Source of the DNA: Planctobacterium marinum | GTDB lineage: Bacteria; Pseudomonadota; Gammaproteobacteria; Enterobacterales; Alteromonadaceae | Assembly: GCF_036322805.1 (NCBI RefSeq) | Contig: NZ_AP027272.1 | Location: 1,922,001 to 1,986,000, forward strand | Reading direction: 5' to 3' | DNA: 64,000 nt | In this document: in pieces, positions 56,819-64,000 of the stretch | How positions within the stretch are numbered: the stretch's first letter is position 1 | How the letters are laid out: the number at the start of each line of letters is the position of its first letter | Translations under genes and position numbers: made by a program | Notes under the pieces: generated by a model | What the model saw: only the letters and a program-made list of their open reading frames with translations | What the model was told of the DNA's origin: nothing | Databases searched by the model: none

Positions 56819-57286
56819 ATGCAGTTATTTTTGATGCGTCACGGCGAAGCAGAAAATAGTTTTAGCAATGATGCACAACGCAGTTTGACCACACAGGGTT
56901 TTATTGAGAGTCAAAAGGCAGGTGTGTGGCTCAATGATACTGTTAACCATATTGATTATGCCTTAGTCAGTCCTTTCAAGCGCGCCAGGCAAACTTATGA
57001 AATGGTGCAATCCATTACAACGGTGGCTCATACCGAGTTTTCCGAAGACATTATTCCATCGGGTAGTGTGGAGCTTGTTCATGATTACATTCAAGTGCTT
57101 GCCCAAGAGCGAAACCTGAAATCTCTTATAGTGGTAAGTCACATGCCCCTTGTTAGCTATTTGGTAGACAGCTTTTGCGGGCAATTGCGCTCAATTCTGT
57201 TTACCACGGCCTCCGTCGCCAGGCTCGATTATGACATCGAAGCGAATAAAGCTGTATTTGGAGAGTTATATTTACCCGAAAAATGA
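56819..57286 (+). CDS. sixA: Phosphohistidine phosphatase SixA
   Basis: A 155-residue histidine phosphatase with MRHGEAE at the N-terminus (catalytic His8). It has SPFKRARQTYEM and VVSHMPLVSYL with the second catalytic His. SixA removes phosphate from His in the PTS-Ntr phosphotransfer protein NPr or from HPt domains. It is near fadIJ, as in other gammaproteobacteria (E. coli sixA-fadJ). Confidence 0.94.
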   Translation: MQLFLMRHGEAENSFSNDAQRSLTTQGFIESQKAGVWLNDTVNHIDYALVSPFKRARQTYEMVQSITTVAHTEFSEDIIPSGSVELVHDYIQVLAQERNLKSLIVVSHMPLVSYLVDSFCGQLRSILFTTASVARLDYDIEANKAVFGELYLPEK

Positions 57287-57405
57287 GGTTTTTCTGGTAA
57301 AACTGGGATATTGTCGTATATTGCATTTAATCGCAGTGATTTTTGTAAAAAACACTGTAGAAAAATCGCCAGTCAACCGATATAGAACTCGGGAGGATTG
57401 AGGAA

Positions 57406-57591
57406 ATGTCAGGTAATAGTTTACCTGCGCAATTACAGAAGGTGTTGCAAAGCCATCTGGCGCAGAAAGATATTGCTTACGACGACGAGTTGCAGGGCAT
57501 CATTAACAGGCTATCGGCACTGAACGAGTCTGTTGAAGAAGTGAAAAGTAAGATACTCGAAAATCGCAAAGCAAAACAAACCACTTCATAA
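57406..57591 (+). CDS. Small conserved-type protein, 61 residues
   Basis: A hydrophilic helical protein of unknown function. It has a strong ribosome binding site (GGGAGGATTGAGGAA). Its start, MSGNSLPAQLQKVLQSHLAQKD, and middle part, ELQGIINRLSALNESVEEVKSKILENR, suggest a coiled coil. It lies 119 bases after sixA on the same strand. A stem-loop CAGTG-ATTTTTGTAAAAAA-CACTG is found between them. I cannot assign a family. Confidence 0.65.
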   Translation: MSGNSLPAQLQKVLQSHLAQKDIAYDDELQGIINRLSALNESVEEVKSKILENRKAKQTTS

Positions 57592-57709
57592 AGCGGGGCT
57601 ATGTTGCGGAGTTGCCATTAGTGGCAAAGTGCCGCCTTTGCCTCGACTTTATTCACCGCTGTGAGCCAAAGCGCTCTATCATCGCTTATAAACTTATGTT
57701 CCTTGAGAT

Positions 57710-59011
57710 TCAGGCGTCGTCTTGTTGCGAGGGGGGAATGTAAAACTCTGGCATCACGCGAATGGTCTTAATTTTGTTGTCTTCGATGTCAACAATTTCA
57801 ACCGGGTAACCCGCCAATCTGAAGCTCAGGTGCGTTTGTGGGATATCTTCCAGGTACTCAATAATGAGGCCGTTTAAAGTTTTTGGCCCATCGATCGGCA
57901 AATTCCAGTCCATTTCTCGATTAACATCACGGATGTTACTGCTGGCGTCCACCAGATATGAACCATCTTGCTGTAGTCGTGCTTTGTCGGTTTTTTCTTC
58001 AATAATACTGGTAGTAAAGTCGCCGACGATTTCTTCCAGAATATCTTCAAGGGTCACCAGACCCTGAATATCCCCATATTCATCTACTACAAGTCCTATA
58101 CGCTCTTTGGCGGTCTGGAAATTGTAGAGCAGGGTGTGTAAAGGCGTTTTTTCGGGGGTAAAGTGAATTTCCCGAACTGCTCTTAATAACGACGCCTTTG
58201 AAAACTCATCCTTGGATAACAAGCGCAATGCATCTCTGACGTGAATAAACCCGACCGCGTCATCTACATTGTCTCGATATAACAATACCCGGGTGTGTTG
58301 AGCATGAGTCAGTTGCTTTTGAATGATTTTCCAGTCGTTGTTGATGTCTATCCCAAAAATATCATTACGCGGGATCATGATGTCTTCCGCGGTAACCTTC
58401 TCAAGATCCAGGATACCCATTAACATGTCTTGATGTTGTTTCGGAATCATAACACTCGACTCATGCACAACGGTGCGCAATTCTTCTTTACTTAACGAGT
58501 GGTTTCCTACTTCATCGGGGTTAACTCGAAACAGACGTAATATACCATTGGTTATGGTGTTGAGCGCTATGACAAGTGGATAGAAGAGTTTTAGTAGGGG
58601 AGTTAGTATTACTGAACTGGGAAAAGCAATGCGCTCTGGGTAGAGAGCAGCGAGAGTTTTTGGGGTTACTTCAGCGAATATTAATAACACAATGGTTAAA
58701 CCAATAGTGTTAATGGTTGAGGCTACTGCAATGCCATAGTCGCCAAACCAGCGCAAACACAGTATGGCGGCGACAGTAGAAGCGCCGATATTGACCAGGT
58801 TATTCCCAATAAGGATAAGACCTATCAGACGGTCAGGGGTCTCTAAGAGCCTTTCAACTCGTTTGGCGCCCTTATTCCCTTCACTATTGAGGTGTTTCAA
58901 GCGATATCGGTTAATCGACATCATGCCTGTTTCAGAGCTAGAAAAATATGCAGAGAGAACAATGAGTACGCCCAAGATTATTAATAACGTACTGGTTGAT
59001 ATATCGTCCAA
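57710..59011 (-). CDS. CorB/CorC-like (HlyC/CorC) membrane protein with CBS domains
   Basis: A 433-residue protein. DUF21 (CNNM-type) membrane domain (about residues 1-180) with FSSSETGMMSINRYRLKHL is followed by a pair of CBS domains (about 205-325, MIPRNDIFGID and VVDEYGDIQGLVTLEDILEEIVGDF). The C-terminal CorC_HlyC transporter-associated domain spans about 345-425. It is likely a magnesium or cobalt efflux protein, the counterpart of E. coli YfjD (CorB). It follows ypjD on the same strand. Confidence 0.9.
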   Translation of the reverse strand: MDDISTSTLLIILGVLIVLSAYFSSSETGMMSINRYRLKHLNSEGNKGAKRVERLLETPDRLIGLILIGNNLVNIGASTVAAILCLRWFGDYGIAVASTINTIGLTIVLLIFAEVTPKTLAALYPERIAFPSSVILTPLLKLFYPLVIALNTITNGILRLFRVNPDEVGNHSLSKEELRTVVHESSVMIPKQHQDMLMGILDLEKVTAEDIMIPRNDIFGIDINNDWKIIQKQLTHAQHTRVLLYRDNVDDAVGFIHVRDALRLLSKDEFSKASLLRAVREIHFTPEKTPLHTLLYNFQTAKERIGLVVDEYGDIQGLVTLEDILEEIVGDFTTSIIEEKTDKARLQQDGSYLVDASSNIRDVNREMDWNLPIDGPKTLNGLIIEYLEDIPQTHLSFRLAGYPVEIVDIEDNKIKTIRVMPEFYIPPSQQDDA

Positions 59012-59099
59012 CTAGTCAATCCTATGTAGTGTGACAGATGCAAATTTAGGGGTTAATAAACCTGACTTCAAGTCTTATTGCGGCTTTTTAAGGATTTTG

Positions 59100-59891
59100 T
59101 CATCCAATAAAGAATTCTTTGACGATGCGGCTACCGAAATAGGCAAGAGTCAACAGTATTACGCCAGTTATGGTGAAGCTAATTAGCGTGCTATCTCTAA
59201 GCCCTTTCCGTTTGTGTAAAACTATCATGCTCACATACATAAACCACGCAATCGTAGTGAGCAAGGTTTTATGCACCTGTCGCTGTTCGAACATGTCTTC
59301 AAGGAAGAAAAAACCGCTGGCCAATGACAGTGTTAATAGCACTGTGCCCAAGTTAATCAGCCGAAACAGGTTTTGCTCTACCTGCATTAATGGTGGCAAC
59401 GAAGAATGTAGAATTGCACTGTTCTTTTGTTTTAATTTCTTATTTATGAACGACAATTGCAATGCGTAAAGAAAGGCAATGCTTAGACAGCCGTATGCGA
59501 GTAATGCGAGGCTGATGTGGGCAAGCAGGGAAGGATGCAATTCAATGTGCACAATCACTGAGCCGGGAGTGATGTTAGCAAGCAATACCATAATTGCTGA
59601 GAAACTTGTTACCAGAGGGAGTAAAAAATTTTGCTGGTTACGTAAAGATAATATCAGGATAACGGAGGTTATCAGTAATGCGGTAATAGATCCGACGTTC
59701 ATAATACTGAGATTCTGCCCATTACCAGTCATTACACTGTGGGTTAAAGTGGCGAGATGCAGCAATACAGCTACACTGGCCGCCCCCAATGATACCTTCA
59801 CCATAGGGCCTTCTTTATGGAACCAGCGAGTGGTGACGGATAACGTGGCCACCAGGTAAAGTAAGATGCAAATTAGATTGAGGGCTATCAA
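59100..59891 (-). CDS. ypjD: Inner membrane protein YpjD (cytochrome c assembly-like)
   Basis: A 263-residue polytopic protein of the CcsA/CytC-assembly family, with about eight membrane helices. The ordered blocks HPSLLAHISLALLAYGCLSIAFLYALQL and LSLASGFFFLEDMF are characteristic of YpjD. It lies between ffh (divergent) and a CorB-type gene on the same strand, the order found in E. coli. The function is not well established. Confidence 0.9.
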   Translation of the reverse strand: MIALNLICILLYLVATLSVTTRWFHKEGPMVKVSLGAASVAVLLHLATLTHSVMTGNGQNLSIMNVGSITALLITSVILILSLRNQQNFLLPLVTSFSAIMVLLANITPGSVIVHIELHPSLLAHISLALLAYGCLSIAFLYALQLSFINKKLKQKNSAILHSSLPPLMQVEQNLFRLINLGTVLLTLSLASGFFFLEDMFEQRQVHKTLLTTIAWFMYVSMIVLHKRKGLRDSTLISFTITGVILLTLAYFGSRIVKEFFIG

Positions 59892-60054
59892 TATTTTAAC
59901 GTTTCACCATGAGTTATTCTGGCAGTATAAATAACCCGATTGTCTTAAACTAGTCTTTGCTTAATATTACAGTTAAAAATAACGGGTACTCATTGGCTTA
60001 AGCTATGGGTATAATTGAGTCAAATAACATTGAAATAGATGATAAGGCAAAAGC

Positions 60055-61431
60055 ATGTTCGATAATTTGACCGAACGATTAGGTCAGACGCTTAAAAATA
60101 TTTCCGGAAAAGGCAGACTTACTGAAGACAACATCAAAGAAACTATGCGCGAAGTGCGCATGGCACTGCTTGAGGCCGACGTGGCTCTTCCTGTGGTGCG
60201 CGAGTTCGTTGCAAAGGTAAAAGAACATGCGCTGGGCGAGGAAGTAGGTAAAAGCCTTAATCCGGGGCAGGCCTTTATCAAAGTAGTGCAAAAGCAGCTT
60301 GAGGCTGTTATGGGGGAGGCTAACGAGGAGCTGAACCTTGCCGCCACACCACCTGCCGTGGTACTTATGGCGGGTTTGCAAGGTGCGGGTAAAACCACAA
60401 CAGTTGCTAAACTGGCGAAGTATTTAATCGAACGCCAGAAGAAAAAAGTATTAACTGTTAGTGCCGACGTTTATCGCCCAGCAGCGATTAAGCAATTGGA
60501 AACGCTTTCCGGTGAAGTAAAAGCGGAATTCTTTCCCTCTTCTGCAGACCAAAAGCCGGTTGATATTGTCAACACAGCGCTGGATCACGCTCGCAAAGCT
60601 TTCGTGGACGTGGTACTGGTGGATACCGCAGGTCGACTTGCCGTAGATGAAGATATGATGTTGGAAATTAAGCAACTTCACAGCGCAATCAATCCTGTTG
60701 AGACTCTGTTCGTAGTTGACTCTATGACGGGTCAAGATGCAGCCAATACGGCAAAAGCGTTTGATGAAGCGTTACCGCTTACGGGGGTTGTTTTAACTAA
60801 AACCGACGGTGACGCAAGAGGTGGTGCAGCACTGTCAGTGCGACACATCACGGGCAAGCCGATTAAATTCCTTGGGATCGGTGAAAAAACCGATGCTCTG
60901 GAGCCTTTCCATCCGGAACGCGTAGCATCGCGAATTTTGGGCATGGGCGATGTTCTCTCACTAATTGAGGAAGTTGAACGCAAAGTCGACAAGGATAAGG
61001 CCGCTAAACTCGCCAAAAAAGTGCAAAAGGGAAAAGGCTTTGATCTGCAGGACTTTAAAGAGCAGTTGGAGCAGATGCGCAACATGGGCGGTATGATGTC
61101 GCTAGTGGACAAACTTCCCGGTATGGGAAGTATGTCAGCACAAATAAAAGATCAGGCTGGTGACAAGCAGTTTAACCAGATGGAAGCGATTATTAATTCC
61201 ATGACTCCGGGGGAGCGTGCTCGACCTGATATCATCAAAGGTTCACGTAAAAAGCGAATTGCAGCCGGCTCTGGGACACAGATTCAGGATGTGAACCGCT
61301 TACTCAAGCAATTCACACAAATGCAGAAAATGATGAAGAAAATGTCAGGCGGTGGCATGAAGAAAATGATGCGCAACATGCAGGGAATGATGCCTCCGGG
61401 TGGTCCGGGTGGCATGTTTCCACCAAGGTAA
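60055..61431 (+). CDS. ffh: Signal recognition particle protein Ffh
   Basis: A 458-residue SRP54 GTPase that binds signal sequences and SRP RNA and delivers ribosomes to FtsY. The N domain is followed by the G domain with GLQGAGKTTT (from residue 107) and DTAGRL, TKTDGDARGGAALS. The C-terminal M domain is rich in Met (MRNMGGMMSLVDKLPGM, MKKMMRNMQGMMPPGG). Its start is MFDNLTERL with AAGG before it, and TATAAT at 60010-60015 may be its -10 element. rpsP is not the next gene, unlike the common gammaproteobacterial order. Confidence 0.97.
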   Translation: MFDNLTERLGQTLKNISGKGRLTEDNIKETMREVRMALLEADVALPVVREFVAKVKEHALGEEVGKSLNPGQAFIKVVQKQLEAVMGEANEELNLAATPPAVVLMAGLQGAGKTTTVAKLAKYLIERQKKKVLTVSADVYRPAAIKQLETLSGEVKAEFFPSSADQKPVDIVNTALDHARKAFVDVVLVDTAGRLAVDEDMMLEIKQLHSAINPVETLFVVDSMTGQDAANTAKAFDEALPLTGVVLTKTDGDARGGAALSVRHITGKPIKFLGIGEKTDALEPFHPERVASRILGMGDVLSLIEEVERKVDKDKAAKLAKKVQKGKGFDLQDFKEQLEQMRNMGGMMSLVDKLPGMGSMSAQIKDQAGDKQFNQMEAIINSMTPGERARPDIIKGSRKKRIAAGSGTQIQDVNRLLKQFTQMQKMMKKMSGGGMKKMMRNMQGMMPPGGPGGMFPPR

Positions 61432-61459
61432 ATCATTTGTTGCAACGAATGCTTACAAA

Positions 61460-61496
61460 TTCTGACAATTTTGTCAGAAAAAGACTTTCGGTCTTT
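61460..61496 (+). terminator. Two adjacent hairpins after ffh
   Basis: TTCTGACAA/TTGTCAGAA (61460-61468, 61471-61479) is followed directly by AAAGAC/GTCTTT (61480-61485, 61491-61496). The T tail is weak, so termination may be partial. Confidence 0.5.
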
Positions 61497-61534
61497 GTCA
61501 AGGTTTGAGGTAATTAAAATTAGGAGAATACCAG

Positions 61535-61810
61535 ATGAATGAAAATAAAGAGCTCAAAGGGATATTTTTAGCAATTGGCAGCTTGGGATTTATCGTCTGC
61601 CTGTTTCTCCTAATCGCTTCAGCCTTGTCTATTTTCAAGATAAGCAAAATGATCACGTTAACCTGTGCGCTGATATCACTCGTGATATTCCACGAAGGTT
61701 TGGCTGAACAGGTGCAAAAGCGTATTAGACGATTGGCTAAGTATGAATTTCAGCAACTTTGGCGTTCATTGCAGATGACTCGTCAAAAGTGGTGCGGTGC
61801 CAGCGTTTAA
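61535..61810 (+). CDS. Small membrane protein, 91 residues
   Basis: Two predicted membrane helices (about residues 9-31 and 37-55) are followed by a basic amphipathic tail (VQKRIRRLAKYEFQQLWRSLQMTRQKW). It has a ribosome binding site TAGGAGA. It starts 104 bases after ffh on the same strand, and a rho-independent terminator follows at 61825-61849. No family is recognised. It may be lineage-specific. Confidence 0.65.
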   Translation: MNENKELKGIFLAIGSLGFIVCLFLLIASALSIFKISKMITLTCALISLVIFHEGLAEQVQKRIRRLAKYEFQQLWRSLQMTRQKWCGASV

Positions 61811-61824
61811 TGTGAAATTTTAAT

Positions 61825-61849
61825 GACCTCCTGTTAATTAGAGGTCTTT
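61825..61849 (+). terminator. Rho-independent terminator after the small membrane protein gene
   Basis: GACCTC/GAGGTC (61825-61830 with 61841-61846) encloses a ten-base loop and leads into TTT. Confidence 0.7.
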
Positions 61850-61902
61850 ATTACGTCCATTCTGCCTATCTTAATTATCCATTGCGAATAAAGGTTTTTG
61901 CG

Positions 61903-62427
61903 TTGAGCGCATCTATTCCTCCTGTTTCTGGTGCTCCAGGTAAATCGGATACTCTGATTTTCAGAAGCTTTAATCCTGAGCTGTGTGAAGAACTTCGCTC
62001 TTGGTTTACAACTCCGCAGCAAATCGTCTTTTGGAGTGGCCTTAAGTTTGGCTTTCCTGACAGTGTAATTCAATTCAGGGCGCAACTTAAACTTGCTCAA
62101 ATTCCAGCGTATGCTTTGCTCTCTGAAGAGGAAAATCAATTGCTGGGTTTTGGTCAGATGATGTACGACAATGGGCGATGTCATTTTGTTCGGGTGGCAA
62201 CTAATCCAACCCGGCGAGGGCAGGGATATGGCAAAAAGCTACTTGCCTGTCTATTGGCACAGGGACAGCGCAAATTCAATCCGCAATTTTTTTCGTTGTT
62301 CGTCAACCAGTCAAATCAAGTGGCTATTAATTTATACCGCGCAGTGGGCTTCAAGCACACCCAATATCCCGGACCTATGCCGAACACTCAGAGCTGGTAT
62401 CTGGAAAAGCCTGCAGGTAGTTTATAG
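61903..62427 (+). CDS. GNAT-family N-acetyltransferase
   Basis: A 174-residue GNAT-type protein with the acetyl-CoA-binding block VRVATNPTRRGQGYGKKLLACLL and the motif B region NQVAINLYRAVGFKHT. No ATG precedes the conserved part. The TTG at 61903, eight bases after AAGG (61891-61894), is the best start; a TTG at 61882 lacks such a site. The substrate is unknown. Confidence 0.83.
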   Translation: MSASIPPVSGAPGKSDTLIFRSFNPELCEELRSWFTTPQQIVFWSGLKFGFPDSVIQFRAQLKLAQIPAYALLSEEENQLLGFGQMMYDNGRCHFVRVATNPTRRGQGYGKKLLACLLAQGQRKFNPQFFSLFVNQSNQVAINLYRAVGFKHTQYPGPMPNTQSWYLEKPAGSL

Positions 62428-62572
62428 TATTAGATGATAAATTTTTTGAAAAAAAATGTTCAATTTGGACAGTTTGTGCAAGAAATTTGCATAAGTCTTT
62501 TGTAAGCACTTGCGGTGCCATCTTTTTGGCGGGCACCTGACCTTTATTTCTAATCAATAAAAGAGTATACAA

Positions 62573-64000
62573 ATGGAACTGAAGCATTGGTTATTAGTAC
62601 CACTGGCTGCATCACTGTTAGCTTGTGGCTCCAGCAGCGATGAAGACAGAATCGATACGGTAACAATTACAATTTCTGCCAGTGGCACAATAGTTAACGA
62701 GCAAACTGAAGTTGCTCTAGGCGGCAGAACCAGCCTTCAGGATGTGACAAGTTATAGCTGGTCTGTCAGCGACCCTGATTACAGTGTTGTGCACGATGAT
62801 AATAGCGTTCCCACCGCAACACTAACGACACCGGAGGTTAGGACAAGTGAAGAGCAGGTCACTTTGTCGCTAACTGCCACGCCAGCCGAGGGCTCAGCAG
62901 TAACCGGAACGTTTGTCCTGACGGTGCGGCCGGTAAATATTGAACCTGTAGCGTCGGTGACCATTTCTCAGGATGACAGGTTTGCTGACAATACCTACGG
63001 TGGAGCGCTTACAGTTACCTTTACTGGAAGCGGAACCGACGAAGATCCTATTGATAGCGAAAACCCCATAAGTGCCTTTGAGTGGCAACAGGTATCAGGC
63101 ACCGATGTCCTCACCGGTGTGGATACAACCTCTAACTTACTGACTCTTACGACACCAGCGTTAACCAGCTCTGAAACGCTTAGTTTTGAATTAATCGTAA
63201 CCGATAATGAAGGCGCAACGGGTAAGCAGGCATTTGATATTGTGGTGCTTGATGTGACTCAAACTCCGCCCATTGCCGAGGCAGGGAATCCGATTACAAT
63301 AATGGAGGGGGAGCGTTTTCTGCTATCAGGCTCCGCCACAGCACTAAGCGATAATGCATCTCCATTTTTGTTTGAATGGACAAATAACTCTAGCGATCTG
63401 GCCGAATTTGCCGATGCTTCCGATGCAACGACTTACGCTGACGCACCTGCTGTCATGGAGGATACTAATATTACTATCGATTTGCGGGTTGTTGACCAGT
63501 TTAATAATGAAGACAACGACCAGGTTGTGGTTACTGTCAGAGAAATGCCTGCAACCTATGTTAATGATACTGGCGTTACGGCTAACGTTTCCAATACCGG
63601 GTTGATCAATGGCTCCAGCCATAACTTTCCAGGACAGGACGCTGACTTGGGGCGCGACAGAATGCATGCGTCGGATGTACTGGAGAAAGCGGGGGCCGGT
63701 GATGAAGGTTTTGATTTTACCAAGTTGGACGAATTTGGTGATGAAATAGATGCCTCTGAAACGAGTTGGAGCTGCGTAAGAGACAACGTTACAGGCCTGA
63801 TTTGGGAAATGAAAACCAATGATAGCGGTTTGCACGATGTTAATAATACCTATTCATGGGTATCCAGTACTACCTCGGAAGAAGCCCAGAACGATGGAGC
63901 TTCCTGTACGTTGACCACTTGTAATACGGCCGCTTTTGTCGAGGCCGTGAATGCGGAGGGATTGTGCGGGTTTTTTGACTGGCGGATGCCTACCCACAAT
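62573..64000 (+). CDS. DUF1566 domain lipoprotein, 3' end outside the window
   Basis: An open frame of 476 codons with no stop before the window ends. The signal LLVPLAASLLAC is a lipobox at residues 15-18, with Gly and Ser after it. Three beta-sandwich regions of the Ig/PKD/REJ type follow (about residues 30-330), rich in Asp, Thr and Ser. A DUF1566 (Lcl C-terminal) domain begins at about residue 340, seen from NFPGQDADLGRDR, WSCVRDNVTGLIWEMKT and CGFFDWRMPT. The protein is probably on the outer membrane surface. It is preceded by a 145-base gap that contains a hairpin GGTGCC/GGCACC (62514-62519 with 62532-62537). Confidence 0.85.
   Translation, partial: MELKHWLLVPLAASLLACGSSSDEDRIDTVTITISASGTIVNEQTEVALGGRTSLQDVTSYSWSVSDPDYSVVHDDNSVPTATLTTPEVRTSEEQVTLSLTATPAEGSAVTGTFVLTVRPVNIEPVASVTISQDDRFADNTYGGALTVTFTGSGTDEDPIDSENPISAFEWQQVSGTDVLTGVDTTSNLLTLTTPALTSSETLSFELIVTDNEGATGKQAFDIVVLDVTQTPPIAEAGNPITIMEGERFLLSGSATALSDNASPFLFEWTNNSSDLAEFADASDATTYADAPAVMEDTNITIDLRVVDQFNNEDNDQVVVTVREMPATYVNDTGVTANVSNTGLINGSSHNFPGQDADLGRDRMHASDVLEKAGAGDEGFDFTKLDEFGDEIDASETSWSCVRDNVTGLIWEMKTNDSGLHDVNNTYSWVSSTTSEEAQNDGASCTLTTCNTAAFVEAVNAEGLCGFFDWRMPTHN

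Overview
The window looks like chromosomal DNA of a marine gammaproteobacterium, most likely from the Alteromonadales (Alteromonadaceae-like). The evidence is the set of gammaproteobacterial genes (recCBD, fadIJ with sixA nearby, lpxH-ppiB facing cysS, ypjD and a corB/yfjD-type gene facing ffh, putP, an ECF sigma factor with a DUF3379 partner), moderate GC, and secreted protease and lipoprotein genes typical of marine heterotrophs. The assignment rests on gene content only. I saw no tRNA, rRNA or CRISPR array.

Layout. 1-1056: a LysR regulator. 1057-5043: an AT-rich accessory island with a non-coding leader followed by two translationally coupled genes, a HerA/DUF87-type ATPase and an OLD-family ATPase-TOPRIM nuclease. 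This is the best candidate for an under-described system, probably anti-phage or DNA-surveillance. 5067-7450: membrane protein, exonuclease III (xthA) and a methyltransferase. 7557-17213: recC-recB-recD and a DUF922 secreted metalloprotease-like gene, all joined by ATGA overlaps. 17210-23334: LytTR membrane regulator, secreted alpha/beta hydrolase, two unknown envelope proteins and an ATP-grasp enzyme. 23322-26203: lpxH, ppiB, cysS. 26209-27512: an intact IS3-family element with a 3-bp target duplication, sitting between the cysS stop codon and what looks like the cysS terminator. 27638-30103: a large secreted subtilase with two C-terminal PPC domains and a long AT-rich upstream region. 30801-36273: a sulfate assimilation operon, cysD-cysC-cysQ-cysN-SLC13 transporter. 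36409-40719: an EAL-HDOD protein, putP, and an ECF sigma/DUF3379 pair. 40905-47911: a MoxR-DUF58-DUF4381-VWA-VWA/TPR-BatD operon (Bat type). 48212-51676: fadI-fadJ, with a FadR-like operator just before fadI. 51719-56720: a NIT-like sensor protein, a methyl-accepting chemotaxis protein without a periplasmic domain, and an M16 peptidase. 56819-62427: sixA, a small protein, a CorB/CorC-like protein, ypjD, ffh, a small membrane protein and a GNAT acetyltransferase. 62573-end: a DUF1566 lipoprotein that runs off the window.

How the genes work together. recCBD encodes the main double-strand-break repair and foreign-DNA-degrading nuclease. The HerA-OLD pair lies about 2.5 kb away, which is notable because phage P2 Old is toxic to recBC mutants. 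The cys operon takes up sulfate, activates it to APS and PAPS, and clears PAP. The Bat operon couples a MoxR chaperone ATPase to von Willebrand-domain membrane proteins. fadIJ carries out beta-oxidation. No function was confirmed by database search; family names come from visible motifs and from memory of the families.
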